NCBI GenBank assembly: GCA_964545715.1
Contig: CAZJHX010000044.1
Span: forward strand, 1 to 64,000
DNA from: CAZJHX01 sp964545715
GTDB lineage: Bacteria > Myxococcota_A > UBA9042 > GCA-2863065
DNA: 64,000 nt
Direction of reading: 5' to 3'
Shown: positions 32,580 to 45,304 of the stretch, piece by piece
Layout: every line of letters starts with the position of its first letter
How positions within the stretch are numbered: position 1 is the first letter of the stretch
The notes under the pieces: model-generated
The model's database searches: none
What the model saw: the letters and a program-made list of their open reading frames with translations, nothing else
Told to the model about the DNA's origin: nothing
Made by a program: the position numbers and the translations under genes

Positions 32580-33680
32580 TCAGGTCAGATGCAGGCGGGT
32601 GACGCACTCGATGTGCTCGGTTTGCGGAAAGGCGTCGATCGGCTGTACCCAGTCCACGCGATAGCCGAACTTGTGCAGCGCCCCGATATCCCGGCACAGC
32701 GTCATCGGCTCGCAGCTCACGTAGCAGATGACCGGCACGCCGCAGGCCGCGATGGACGGGAGGCACGGCAGCGCCCCCTTGCGCGGCGGGTCCAGCAGAA
32801 TCGCGTCGGGCGAGCCCATGTCCAGCTCCAGACCGGGCTTGAGCAGGTCGGCGCGCACCACGCTGGCTCCCGGGGCACGCCGGGCCAGCGCTTTGACGGT
32901 CTGTGGGTCAAACTCGTACGCCCGCACTCCATGTCCGCGCTCCAGCAGCGGGATCGTGAAGGTGCCGGTACCCGCAAACAGCTCTTCCACGTCGTCGGCG
33001 TCGTCGGGGATCGCCTCCAGCACCAGCTCCACCAGCACCTTTTCGGTCACGGCGCTCGGCTGCATAAAGCTCTGAGCGGGCCCGCCCACCACGATCTGAC
33101 CCTCGGCGTCGACCATCACGTCCACGTTGCCCGACCGCCAGTCCGACACCGCCTCCCGGATCTCGTCGAGCGCCAGCTCCAGGGGCTCGACCAACACCGG
33201 ACACGCCCATACGTCGAAGATCCTCCGCTCGCCGCGCTTGCGATACCCCAGCATGCCGTCGCGGTGTCCCAGCTTGGTGCGCCGCCGGTACCCGAACGGA
33301 GGCACATCTGTGCGGATTGGCCGAATCTCGGCCTCCGGCGCCACCCGCGCGAACTCCCGCTCGACCAGCGCCTGCTTCTCGCGATGTTGTGCGTCTTCCG
33401 TCAGATGCTGCCACGCGCAGCCGCCGCACTCTCCGGAGCGCGCATGCCGGCACGGGGGCTCGCGATAGCTCTCGTGCCGCGACACGATCTCGGTGGCCTC
33501 GGCCTCGATCCACGCCCGATGGTCGCGCACGATCGTCACACGCGCCCGGTCGCCCGGCGCCACACCCGGCGCCATCACGACCTTGCCGTTTTCCAGCCGT
33601 CCAACCGCGTTGGGGCCGTGCGTCATGCGCTCGAACGTGACGACATCCGAGCCCGCATCCGTGTTGGGCGTCGATTCCAT
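32580..33680 (-). CDS. 23S rRNA/tRNA m5U methyltransferase, TrmA/RlmD (RumA) family
   Basis: 366 residues. An N-terminal TRAM-like beta barrel (GPNAVGRLENGKVVMAPGVA) is followed by the Fe-S cluster cysteines in CRHARSGECGGC and a fourth Cys in WACPVL, as in RumA. The SAM-binding ELFAGTGTFTIPLL, DPPRKG and catalytic YVSCEPMTLCRD motifs are intact, with the general base Glu in HIECVTRL. It methylates U to m5U in rRNA or tRNA; the precise site cannot be predicted. It is divergent from dprA with 38 bases between. Confidence 0.88.
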   Translation of the reverse strand: MESTPNTDAGSDVVTFERMTHGPNAVGRLENGKVVMAPGVAPGDRARVTIVRDHRAWIEAEATEIVSRHESYREPPCRHARSGECGGCAWQHLTEDAQHREKQALVEREFARVAPEAEIRPIRTDVPPFGYRRRTKLGHRDGMLGYRKRGERRIFDVWACPVLVEPLELALDEIREAVSDWRSGNVDVMVDAEGQIVVGGPAQSFMQPSAVTEKVLVELVLEAIPDDADDVEELFAGTGTFTIPLLERGHGVRAYEFDPQTVKALARRAPGASVVRADLLKPGLELDMGSPDAILLDPPRKGALPCLPSIAACGVPVICYVSCEPMTLCRDIGALHKFGYRVDWVQPIDAFPQTEHIECVTRLHLT

Positions 33681-33718
33681 TTTGACGACGAGCTAACCAG
33701 ATATATGTTGGCCGCGCC

Positions 33719-34801
33719 ATGAATGAGGAACTTCGCGCCAGGCTCGCTCTGCTGATCGCCGCGTTCGGCAGACCGGATGTTTTGTTCAAGACCGTGGAGC
33801 AGTTCGGCTCGGCGACAGACGCCCTGCAGGCGGACTCGCTGGCGGCCCGACTGCGCGAGGGGGCGGCATCACGCGCTACGCCGGACAAGATCGACCACCA
33901 GCTGGCGATCGTCGAGCGCGCCGGTGCCCGCTGGGTGCTGCCCACCGACCCCGACTGGCCGACCCCCATTCGCGACTCGGCGCTGCTCTGCATGCGCGGT
34001 GAGTGGCGCAAGGACACCAGCGTCGCGGTAGTCGGACCGCGCGCGGCCGATCGGTACGGTGTCTCCGTCGCCGACGCGCTGGGGCAGGCGCTGGCGGAGA
34101 GCCGGCTGACGGTCGTCTCGGGCGCCGCGCGCGGCGTGGATCAGGCCGCGCATCGGGCCGCCCTTGAGGCCAACGGGCGCACGATCGCCGTCCTGGGCAC
34201 GGGCGTCTGCGGGGACAAGAACGCCGAGAAGGCCGCCTTGATGGACCGCATCGCGGGTCAGGGCGCGGTCATCTCCGAGTACCTGGCGGACGCGCACGGC
34301 TCGAGCTGGTCGTTTACGCCGCGAAACCGGCTGATCGCGCGCCTCTCCAAAGCGGTGGTCGTCGTTCAGGCCGCCATGAAATCCGGCGCGCTCAACACGG
34401 CTCGCCATGCGCGAAACTACGGCATCCCCACGTTTGCGGTGCCCGGCGACGTGACCTACCCGCTCAGTCAGGGGACCAACAAGCTGATCGCGGACGGTCA
34501 CGCCCGCATCCTGGCTCATCCGCGCGACCTGGCGGACGCGACCGGCCATATGTCGCTGCGTCGCGCCGCATGGCCGCGGGGAATCCGCGGCGCCGCGCCG
34601 ACCGTGTTACCCGGCTTAGGTTTGCAGGCCGAGCCGGGCGCTCGTGTTCTCGAGGCCATCGAAAAGAGCGGCCGCATGCGCATCGACCAGCTCGACAACC
34701 TGCTGGGCATCGGGCCCAAGCTGCCTGAAATCCTTTTGGATCTCGAGTTGAAGGGTCAGGTGCGCATGGGCGCCGGCGACCGCTACGAGCTTACCGCCTG
34801 A
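33719..34801 (+). CDS. dprA: DNA-processing protein DprA
   Basis: 360 residues. The Rossmann-like core shows AARGVDQAAHRAAL, GTGVCGDKNAEKAALMDRI, PRNRLIARLSKAVVVVQA and SGALNTARHARNYGIPTFAVPGD, the family signature blocks. DprA loads RecA on incoming single-stranded DNA during transformation. The usual VGSRxxxxYG motif reads VGPRAADRYG here, so Ser is replaced by Pro. A C-terminal winged-helix-like segment (EKSGRMRIDQLDNLLGIG) is present. It lies directly upstream of type IV pilus genes, which is compatible with natural competence but does not prove it. Confidence 0.88.
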   Translation: MNEELRARLALLIAAFGRPDVLFKTVEQFGSATDALQADSLAARLREGAASRATPDKIDHQLAIVERAGARWVLPTDPDWPTPIRDSALLCMRGEWRKDTSVAVVGPRAADRYGVSVADALGQALAESRLTVVSGAARGVDQAAHRAALEANGRTIAVLGTGVCGDKNAEKAALMDRIAGQGAVISEYLADAHGSSWSFTPRNRLIARLSKAVVVVQAAMKSGALNTARHARNYGIPTFAVPGDVTYPLSQGTNKLIADGHARILAHPRDLADATGHMSLRRAAWPRGIRGAAPTVLPGLGLQAEPGARVLEAIEKSGRMRIDQLDNLLGIGPKLPEILLDLELKGQVRMGAGDRYELTA

Positions 34802-34895
34802 GCCGTGGCCCGTGCGGGTGCCCAACATCAGTGGTACTATCCCTGGTTGCTGGTTGACACCGCACCAAAACAGACACGGAAGGGCTCCACCGCGT

Positions 34896-36791
<1,896 letters not shown>

Positions 36792-36814
36792 ACGATCTAA
36801 GAAGAGGGTCAACC

Positions 36815-37909
36815 GTGTCAGACGGTTCCAAGATCGATATTCACCGGCTCCTTCAGACCATGGTCGAGAAGGGTGCGTCGGACCTCCACCTCACGGCTAA
36901 TTCGCCGCCGTGTCTGCGCATCAACGGCAAGATGTATCCGCTCAAGACGCAGCCTCTCACGGGTCACGAGCTGGAGCTGCTGGCGTGCAGCCTGCTGAAC
37001 GAGCGGCAGAAGAAGGTCTTTGAGGAGACCAATGAGTGCGATCTGAGCTTCCGGTGGAAGTCACTGTCGCGCTTTCGGGCCAACTTCTACCGGCAGCAAG
37101 GCTTTGTAGCGGGCGCGATTCGCGGCATTCCGAGCCAGGTGCGGACGCTGCCCGAGCTGGGCATTCCGTCGGCGGCCAACGAGCTGATCGACCGTCCGGG
37201 CGGCCTGATTCTGGTCACCGGGCCGACCGGCAGCGGCAAGTCGACGACGCTGGCCAGCTTTGTCGACGCGTACAACACGCGGCACCGCGGCCACATCATC
37301 ACGGTCGAGGACCCGATCGAGTTCGTGCACACCCACAAGAAGTGCATCATCAACCAGCGCGAAGTCGGCATGGATACGGCCAGCTTCGCGACGGCGCTTC
37401 GCTTTGTCCTTCGGCAGGATCCGGATGCGGTGCTGATCGGTGAGGTCCGCGACCTTGAGACGATGGAGGCGCTGCTCGGGATCTCGGAGACCGGCCACCT
37501 CGCTTTCGCGACACTGCACACGAACAACGCCATCCAGACCATCCATCGAATTCTGGACTTCTTCCCGTCCAGGCAGCAGGATATGGTGAGGACTCAGCTA
37601 TCGTTCGTGCTTGAAGGGATCGTCAGCCAGCAACTCATTCCCCGCGCAGACGGGCGCGGACGCGTCTTGGCGTGCGAGCTGCTCATTCCTTCCTCCGCCA
37701 TCCGCAATCTGATTCGGGACGACAAGACGCATCAGATCTACTCCAACATGCAGATGGGGCAGTCGCGCACGGGCATGCAGACCATGAATCAGTGCCTGCA
37801 CCGGCTGGTGACCCAGCGCACGATCACGCGTGAAGACGCGCTTGGCCGGTCTTACGATCCGGACGAGCTGACCCAAATGCTGATGGAAAGCGGGAGGGTC
37901 CGGGAGTAA
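36815..37909 (+). CDS. pilT: Type IV pilus twitching/retraction ATPase PilT
   Basis: 364 residues from a GTG. Conserved blocks are VEKGASDLHLTANSPPCLRI, GPTGSGKSTTLASFVDAYN (Walker A), ITVEDPIEF (Asp box), QDPDAVLIGEVRDLETM (Walker B region) and ETGHLAFATLHTNNAIQTI (His box). The retraction-specific AIRNLIRDDKTHQIYSNMQ appears near the C-terminus. It powers pilus retraction and twitching or gliding motility. It follows pilB by 23 bases and precedes pilC by 3 bases. Confidence 0.94.
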   Translation: MSDGSKIDIHRLLQTMVEKGASDLHLTANSPPCLRINGKMYPLKTQPLTGHELELLACSLLNERQKKVFEETNECDLSFRWKSLSRFRANFYRQQGFVAGAIRGIPSQVRTLPELGIPSAANELIDRPGGLILVTGPTGSGKSTTLASFVDAYNTRHRGHIITVEDPIEFVHTHKKCIINQREVGMDTASFATALRFVLRQDPDAVLIGEVRDLETMEALLGISETGHLAFATLHTNNAIQTIHRILDFFPSRQQDMVRTQLSFVLEGIVSQQLIPRADGRGRVLACELLIPSSAIRNLIRDDKTHQIYSNMQMGQSRTGMQTMNQCLHRLVTQRTITREDALGRSYDPDELTQMLMESGRVRE

Positions 37910-37912
37910 CTC

Positions 37913-39124
37913 ATGCCGATGTTCAACTGGGAAGGCGTCACCAAGGACGGCACGTCCAAAAAGGGCGTCATGGAGGCCGGCAGCAAGGACGAGGTCGAAA
38001 CCAGACTTCGCCAGCTGCAGATAACCCCAGAGAACGTCAAAAAGAAGGCCAAGGGCTTCGAATTCAAGAACCCCTTCGGCGGTACGGTCGACGTGAAGAC
38101 CCTCGTGGTCTTTACCCGTCAGCTGGCCACGATGATCGACGCCGGTCTGCCCCTGGTGCAGTGCTTGGAGATCCTAGGCGGCTCCGAGCCCAACAAGGTG
38201 TTCAAAGAGACGCTGGCAGGCGTGAAGCAGTCGGTTGAGTCCGGCACGACGTTTGCGGACGCGCTCAAGAAGTATCCCAAGATCTTCGACGACCTGTTCG
38301 TCAACCTGATCGCCGCCGGCGAGATGGGCGGTATTCTCGACACCATTTTGAATCGTCTGGCGACCTACACCGAGAAGAGCATGAAGCTCAAAGCCAAGGT
38401 GAAGGGCGCGATGAAGTATCCGGTGACGGTTCTCTTCGTCGCCCTGGTCATTACGTATGGTCTGCTCACGAACGTCATCCCGACCTTCGGTGGCATGTTC
38501 AAGTCCATGGGTAAGAAAGAGCTGCCAGCCATTACGACCTTCATGATGGGCCTGTCGGACGACGTGCAGAAGTACAGCCCGCATATGGCGGCTGGTGCGG
38601 CGGTGCTGTTCATCGCCTTCAAGCAGTTCGTCGGAAACCCGAAAGGCCGCCTCATCTTTGACAGCGTGATGATCAAGTCTCCGATCATCGGCAACCTGAT
38701 CCGCAAGACCGCGGTCGCCAAGTTCACCCGTACGCTGGGTACCCTGATCTCGTCCGGTGTCCCGATTCTGGACTCCCTGGACATCGTCGCCAAAACGGCC
38801 GGTAACAAGGTCGTTGAGAACGGCATCTACTACACCAAAGAGAAGATCTCCGAGGGTAAGAGCATCGCCGCTCCCATGCTGGAGACCGGGATTTTCCCCA
38901 AGATGGTCGTCCAGATGATCGGTGTCGGTGAGTCGACCGGCGCCATGGACGTCATGCTCAACAAGATCGCAGACTTTTATGATGACGAGGTCGACCAGGC
39001 CGTCGACGGCATGATGGCGATGATCGAGCCGCTCATCATGGTCCTCCTCGGTGGGATCATCGGCAGCGTCATGATGGCCATGTACATGCCGATCTTCGCA
39101 ATGGGCGATGCCATCTCAGGCTAG
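37913..39124 (+). CDS. pilC: Type IV pilus inner-membrane platform protein PilC
   Basis: 403 residues, typical. Two repeated GspF/T2SSF domains each with membrane helices: the first includes FTRQLATMIDAGLPLVQCLEI, and the second FTRTLGTLISSGVPILDSLDIV. ALVITYGLLTNVIPTFG and PLIMVLLGGIIGSVMMAMYMPIF are major spans. PilC connects the PilB/PilT motors to pilin assembly. The start ATGCCGATGTTCAACTGG is clear. Its 3' end overlaps pilS by 17 bases. Confidence 0.94.
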   Translation: MPMFNWEGVTKDGTSKKGVMEAGSKDEVETRLRQLQITPENVKKKAKGFEFKNPFGGTVDVKTLVVFTRQLATMIDAGLPLVQCLEILGGSEPNKVFKETLAGVKQSVESGTTFADALKKYPKIFDDLFVNLIAAGEMGGILDTILNRLATYTEKSMKLKAKVKGAMKYPVTVLFVALVITYGLLTNVIPTFGGMFKSMGKKELPAITTFMMGLSDDVQKYSPHMAAGAAVLFIAFKQFVGNPKGRLIFDSVMIKSPIIGNLIRKTAVAKFTRTLGTLISSGVPILDSLDIVAKTAGNKVVENGIYYTKEKISEGKSIAAPMLETGIFPKMVVQMIGVGESTGAMDVMLNKIADFYDDEVDQAVDGMMAMIEPLIMVLLGGIIGSVMMAMYMPIFAMGDAISG

Positions 39125-40862
39125 CCAGCCCGCAGAGGGCCACCTCGCGCGACAGCTCAAGTGGCTGACCCTTTTCAGGGTGGCGCTTGTCACCGTTCTG
39201 CTCGCGGCGACCGTCGTCTTCAACCTGCAGGACGACAGCACGATCTCCGAGCGGCTGTACGTCTATCTCTATTACCTGTGCATGGTCGTGTATGTGCTCA
39301 GCTTTGGGTACACGCTGGCGCAGCGCTTTCTGACCGCCGAGCGACAGCTGCAGGTGCTGGTCTACGCGCAGTTCACCGGCGACATTCTGCTCGCATCGGC
39401 GCTGGTGCTGGTCACCGGCGGCACCGACAGCGCGTTCACCTTCTTCTTCAGCCTGGTGATCATCGGCGGCGCCATCGTGCTGTTTCGCGCGGGCGCTCTG
39501 TACATGGCCAGCCTCAGCGCCACGGTGCTGCTGCTCATCGGGCTGGTGGAGATCCAGGTGCTGCCGTATCTGGAGTTTCTGGAGGAGTACCGCGTCTCGT
39601 TCTTGCTCGACGAAGCGCACGGCGACCCGATCGCCGCCATCGATCGCTTCTACCGCATGGTCTACAACGTGTCGGTCAACGCTCTGGCGTTTTACGGCAT
39701 CGCGTTTCTCGCGTCCTGGCTCAGTGAGCAGCTTCGCCGCAGCGCCGAGGAGATCCGCACGCAGGCCGAGAGCCTGACCGCCCTTCGCGCGCTGCACCGC
39801 CACATTGTCGGCTCGGTGCCCAGCGGTCTGGTCACGATCGACCGCAACCACCGGATAACGTCCTTCAACCGCTACGCGCAGCGCGTCACCAAGCGCGAGG
39901 CGCCTGACGTGCTGGGCCTGGAGATCACCGACGTCTTTCGCGACCTGAAGTTCGTGCTGGAGAACCCCCACAAGCTGAAGGGCGTGACGCGTGAAGAGAC
40001 CGCGCTCATCGTCAACCGGCGCCGTATTTATCTCGGCTGGTCGCTGTCTCCGCTGTTGAACGCGCAAGAAGAGCTGATCGGCTACACGTTCATGTTTCAG
40101 GACATCACGCGCGTCAAGGACCTGGAGGCCAGCAGCTACCGCGCGGAGAAGCTGGCCGCGATCGGTGAGCTGGCGGCGGCGATCGCGCACGAGATCCGCA
40201 ACCCGCTGGCGGCGATGTCGGGCTGCATCCAGCTGCTGCAGGCGCATCTGGACCTCAAGGACACCGACAAGAAGCTCATGGACATCGTGTTGCGCGAGAC
40301 CGAGCAGCTGAACAACTGGATCAACGACTTCCTGGACTACTCCCGACCGCCGCCGTCGCACCGGGGCTCGGTGGACCTGAACGCGCTGGTGAATGAGACC
40401 ATCAGCGTCTTCGTTCAGGATGCGGGGCTGGAGGGCGTCACGGTGGAGAAGGCCGACGGCGATCCGATCTGGGTCCTTGGCGACTCCGCGCGCATGAAGC
40501 AGGTTGTGTGGAACCTGTTGAAAAATGGGACCCAATCGATGGTGGACGGCGGTGTGGTGGACGTGCGGCTGCAGGGCATCGACAACGGGTCGCGCCCGCT
40601 CGTGGAGTTGGTGGTGAAGGACAGCGGGATCGGCATCGAAGCCGGCGAGGTGGACCGGATCTTCCAGCCGTTCTACACCACCAAGGAGCGCGGAACCGGG
40701 CTCGGCCTCTCAGTGGTCCACCAGATCGTGACCGATCACGACGGCCACATCACGGTCGACTCCACAATCGACGAGGGAACCACCTTCAAAATCACCCTGC
40801 CCATGTCACTGCCCCCAACTCCGGAGATGGAGGCTGAACTGGCGAGCCTGGAGGGATTGTAG
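39108..40862 (+). CDS. pilS: Sensor histidine kinase PilS
   Basis: 584 residues. Six N-terminal membrane helices (for example FRVALVTVLLAATVVFNL and SAFTFFFSLVIIGGAIVLF) match the PilS topology. A PAS domain (VPSGLVTIDRNHRITSFNRYA), a HisKA domain with H-box AIAHEIRNPLAAMSG, and an HATPase with NLLKNGTQSMVDGG, VKDSGIGIEAGE and FYTTKERGTGLGLSVV follow. It phosphorylates PilR to control pilin synthesis in related bacteria. It overlaps pilC by 17 bases, and pilR starts directly at its stop. Confidence 0.9.
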   Translation: MPSQASQPAEGHLARQLKWLTLFRVALVTVLLAATVVFNLQDDSTISERLYVYLYYLCMVVYVLSFGYTLAQRFLTAERQLQVLVYAQFTGDILLASALVLVTGGTDSAFTFFFSLVIIGGAIVLFRAGALYMASLSATVLLLIGLVEIQVLPYLEFLEEYRVSFLLDEAHGDPIAAIDRFYRMVYNVSVNALAFYGIAFLASWLSEQLRRSAEEIRTQAESLTALRALHRHIVGSVPSGLVTIDRNHRITSFNRYAQRVTKREAPDVLGLEITDVFRDLKFVLENPHKLKGVTREETALIVNRRRIYLGWSLSPLLNAQEELIGYTFMFQDITRVKDLEASSYRAEKLAAIGELAAAIAHEIRNPLAAMSGCIQLLQAHLDLKDTDKKLMDIVLRETEQLNNWINDFLDYSRPPPSHRGSVDLNALVNETISVFVQDAGLEGVTVEKADGDPIWVLGDSARMKQVVWNLLKNGTQSMVDGGVVDVRLQGIDNGSRPLVELVVKDSGIGIEAGEVDRIFQPFYTTKERGTGLGLSVVHQIVTDHDGHITVDSTIDEGTTFKITLPMSLPPTPEMEAELASLEGL

Positions 40863-42236
40863 ATGCAGCGCGTCCTGGTCGTTGACGATGAGCGCTCCAT
40901 GCGCGAATTCCTGGAGATCCTGCTGACCAACGAGGGCTACAACGTCACGACCGCCACGGGCGGGATCGAGGCCGTGGCGCGCATGAACGCCGATCCGACG
41001 ATCGATCTGGTGCTCACCGACCTCAAAATGCCCCGGGGCGACGGCCTGCAGGTGCTGGAGCACGTCAAGCGGACCAACCCCGAGATCGAGGTCATCGTCA
41101 TGACCGCGTTTTCGACCACGGAGACGGCGGTCGAGGCGATGCGGCTGGGCGCGTACGACTACCTGTCCAAGCCGTTCAAGGTCGACGAGATCCAGGTCGT
41201 TGTCTCCAAGTGCCTCGAGAAGCGAAAGCTGGCGCTGGAGAACCGCCGGCTGCGCGGCCAGCTTCGCGAGAAGTACAAGTTTGAGAACATCATCGGGCGC
41301 AGTCGCGCGATTCGGCAGGTCTTCGAGATCATCGATCGCGTGGCCACGACCCGCACGAGCGTCCTGGTCTCCGGTGAGACGGGCACGGGCAAGGAGCTGG
41401 TCGCGCGCGCTCTGCACTTCAACAGTCCGCGCCGGGACAACCCGTTCCTGGTGATCAACTGCGGCGCCATCCCCGAGAACCTGATGGAGAGCGAGCTCTT
41501 CGGGCACAAGAAGGGCAGCTTCACCGGGGCGATGACCGACAAGAAGGGCATGTTTGTCGAGGCCAGCGGCGGGACGCTGTTTCTGGACGAGATCGGCGAG
41601 CTGCCGTTGGCGCTTCAGGTCAAGCTGCTGCGGGTGTTGCAGGAGCGGCGCGTCAAGCCGATCGGCGGCGTGCACGAGAAGGACGTCGACGTGCGGATCA
41701 TCGCGGCGTCAAACCGGGACCTGCAGGTCGAGGTGGAAGAGGATCGCTTCAGGCAGGACCTCTACTACCGCTTGAACGTGATCCAGCTGACCATACCGCC
41801 GCTGCGAGACCGGCGTGAGGACATCCCCTTGCTGGTCCAGCATTTCGTCGACAAGTTCGCCGGCGAGATGGGCAAGACGCTGCGCGGCTGTGAGCCGGGG
41901 GCGTTGGAGTGCCTGATGCGGTACCCGTATCACGGCAACGTGCGCGAGCTGGAGAACATCATCGAGCGCGCCGCCACCTTCGAGACAACCGACGTACTGA
42001 CATCCGAAAGCCTGCCCCCTCACGTGGCGACACGATCGGAGCCGGCGCTGTCTGTGCTCAACGATTTTGCAATCCCGCCCGATGGTGTGAACCTCGAGAG
42101 CATCTTGTCGGAGATCGAAAAGGGCTATTTGAAGAAAGCGTTGGACATGTCATCGGGGGTGCGGACGGACGCGGCCAAGCTGCTGGGCATGACCTTTAGA
42201 AGCATTCGCTACAAGCTCGACAAGTACGAGATGTGA
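40863..42236 (+). CDS. pilR: Sigma-54-dependent response regulator PilR (NtrC family)
   Basis: 457 residues. The receiver domain begins RVLVVDDERSMREFL and shows LVLTDLKMPRGDGL (phospho-Asp) and Lys in YLSKPF. The AAA+ domain contains GETGTGKELVARALH (Walker A), ESELFGHKKGSFTGAM (GAFTGA-type loop, here GSFTGA) and GGTLFLDEIGELPLALQ (Walker B). A C-terminal Fis-type helix-turn-helix ends in TDAAKLLGMTFRSIRYKLDKYE. It activates sigma-54 promoters such as pilA in other bacteria. No pilin gene follows here. Confidence 0.92.
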   Translation: MQRVLVVDDERSMREFLEILLTNEGYNVTTATGGIEAVARMNADPTIDLVLTDLKMPRGDGLQVLEHVKRTNPEIEVIVMTAFSTTETAVEAMRLGAYDYLSKPFKVDEIQVVVSKCLEKRKLALENRRLRGQLREKYKFENIIGRSRAIRQVFEIIDRVATTRTSVLVSGETGTGKELVARALHFNSPRRDNPFLVINCGAIPENLMESELFGHKKGSFTGAMTDKKGMFVEASGGTLFLDEIGELPLALQVKLLRVLQERRVKPIGGVHEKDVDVRIIAASNRDLQVEVEEDRFRQDLYYRLNVIQLTIPPLRDRREDIPLLVQHFVDKFAGEMGKTLRGCEPGALECLMRYPYHGNVRELENIIERAATFETTDVLTSESLPPHVATRSEPALSVLNDFAIPPDGVNLESILSEIEKGYLKKALDMSSGVRTDAAKLLGMTFRSIRYKLDKYEM

Positions 42237-42258
42237 TCACCATCGGAAGCGCACTCAG

Positions 42259-43253
42259 ATGAGCAATGAAAAGAAACAGGCGGTCGTCGCCGGGCTGCTT
42301 GCGGGCGCCCTGATCTTCGGGGCGCTGGGCACCGTCTACGCCAAGCAGGACATCAAGTGGGCGCGCGTGCCCATGACCACGCAGGTCACCGACGACACCG
42401 TGTACCTGCCGTCGCCGACCGTGCTGCGCATGTCGTCAATGGGGTACGGACCGTTCTGGTCGGACATGATGTTCATTCGCACGCATGCGTACTTTCTGCG
42501 GCACATGTACGCGGACCGGATCTTCAAGTGGCTGGACCCGTATGTGGACGCTGTCGTCACGCTGGATGAGAACAACCGAGAGGTCTATTACTGGGCCGCC
42601 ACGGTGGTCCGGTATGGGCAGATCATCGATGAGGCCGTGATCGAGCGCTCCAACAAGTTTGCGGAGATGGGCATAAAGCGCTTTGCGGACGACGCGCGGC
42701 TGTACGCGCACCTGGGCTTCAACAAATACTTCGAGATCCGTCCGCTTCGCATCGCGCGCGAGCAGGAGCTCACCGCGCTGATCGACAAAGAGAAGGACCA
42801 CGACAAGCGGCAGGCGCTGCTGGCCCAGCTGGCTGAAGTGCGGGCCGACAGGTACGGCCTGGAGCGCGAGGCGCTGTTCGACTACACGCTCTCCGCCATG
42901 CTGCCCAACAGCTCCATCGACCCGGTCTTTCTCGCGACGCTCTACATCAAGCACGACGAGGTCGGCGCCGCCACGCGCGTCATCGCCAGCCTCTACAGCA
43001 GCGCCAGCGATGACGACAAGCAGCAGCTGCTCTACAAGCTCAAGGACCTGGGGCGCGATCAGCTCGCCGCGCAGCTGCGCGAGGAGTCGGACAAGCACCT
43101 CAAAGAGAAGCCCTACATCCCCAGCGGCCTGTTCAGGTTGGTCGGATCCAGCGAGAACCTGCGTGTGCCGGAGAATTGGGATAAGACCGGCGACGTGCTC
43201 TCACAAGCTATGCAAGCGCTCGAAGAGAGCGAACAAAACGAGGTAATCGCGCC

Positions 43254-43257
<4 letters not shown>
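42259..43257 (+). CDS. Exported or anchored protein of unknown function, type IV pilus cluster
   Basis: 332 residues. An N-terminal hydrophobic segment (AVVAGLLAGALIFGALGTVYA) acts as signal or anchor. The body contains WARVPMTTQVTDD, SPTVLRMSSMGYGPFWSDMMF, then long helical stretches rich in Asp/Lys/Glu (ADRIFKWLDPYVDAVVTLD) that look like TPR-type helices. I do not know the family. Its place directly after pilR and coupled by GTGA overlap to the epimerase suggests a role in surface-structure assembly or the pilus, but this is inference. Confidence 0.6.
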
Positions 43258-44203
<946 letters not shown>

Positions 44204-44207
<4 letters not shown>

Positions 44208-45304
44208 TCCCACTGACTCGGCCCGCGCTGGGCCCCGAGGAGCTGGCGGCGGTCAAGGCCGTCCTGGACAGCGGCATGCTGGTCCAATCGTCACAGGTCG
44301 CGGCCCTCGAGCGGTTGCTGCGAGAGCGCCTTGGCGTGTCGCACGCATTGGCGGTGTCCACCGGCACCACAGCCATTCATCTGGCGCTGGCGGGGCTGGG
44401 GATCGGCCCGGGCGATGAGGTCGTTGTTCCGGACTTCTGCTTTCCCTCGGTCGCCGCCGCGGTCATGTACACGGGCGCGCTGCCGGTGCTGTGCGACGTG
44501 GACCCGGCGACGTACAACCTGGACTTGGAGCGAATAGGCGCCGCCTTGACGCCCGCCACGCGCGCTGTGCTGGCGGTGCACCAATTCGGCATCCCGTGCG
44601 GCGCCTCGGCCCTGAATGAGGCGCTCGACGTGCCGGTTGTGGAAGACGCGGCCTGCGCGCTGGGAGCTCGCGACGACGGGGGGCTGTGCGGGACTCAGAC
44701 GGCGGTCGGCTGCTTCTCGTTTCACCCGCGCAAGGTGATCACTACGGCCGAGGGCGGCCTTGTCACGACGCAGGACCCGGAGCTGGGCGCCAGAATCGCC
44801 GCGCTGCGCAGCCACGGGATGGTGCGCGAGGACGGCGGCATCGTGTTCGAGTACATCGGTTATCCGGGGCGCATGAGCGACATCCACGCGGCGATCGGAG
44901 TGGTCCAGATGGGACGCTTGCAGTCGATACTGGACGGCCGGAATCGGGCGGCTCAACGCTACCGTGTCGCGCTCGCAGACGTTCCCGGTGCGGTGGCGGG
45001 TCCGGGCGTCTGGCACCCCGGCCGCGTGTACCAGAGCCTGGTGATTCGCGTTGACGCTGCGATTAACCGTAACCGTGTTGTTGCAAGCCTGCGCGAGCAG
45101 GGCATAGAGTCCACCATTGGCACCTACTCGATCCACCGGCAGCGTGCGTTTGCCGACACGTGCCGCGTCGCTCCTGGAGGCCTCTTGGGTTCGATTACAG
45201 CCGCCGACACCACCTTGACCCTGCCGCTGTGGCACGACATGGGTGATTCGGATATCGATCGGGTGACCAGCACACTGCGCGCCACGTTGAGCGCCGCGTC
45301 ATGA
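44204..45304 (+). CDS. DegT/DnrJ/EryC1 family PLP aminotransferase
   Basis: 366 residues from the GTG at 44204, which overlaps the epimerase stop as GTGA and follows GGAAG at a suitable distance; an ATG at 44186 would add 6 residues. Blocks VSTGTTAIHLALAGLGIGPG, VVPDFCFPSVAAAVMYTG, VEDAACALGARDDG and SFHPRKVITTAEGG (PLP Lys) identify a sugar aminotransferase. Partner of the epimerase in making an amino-sugar nucleotide. The substrate is not deducible. It overlaps the ABC ATPase gene by 4 bases. Confidence 0.85.

Noticed and set aside
34820..34860. Possible sigma-54 promoter upstream of pilB
   Set aside because: TGG and TTGC blocks occur, but their spacing does not fit the -24/-12 consensus.
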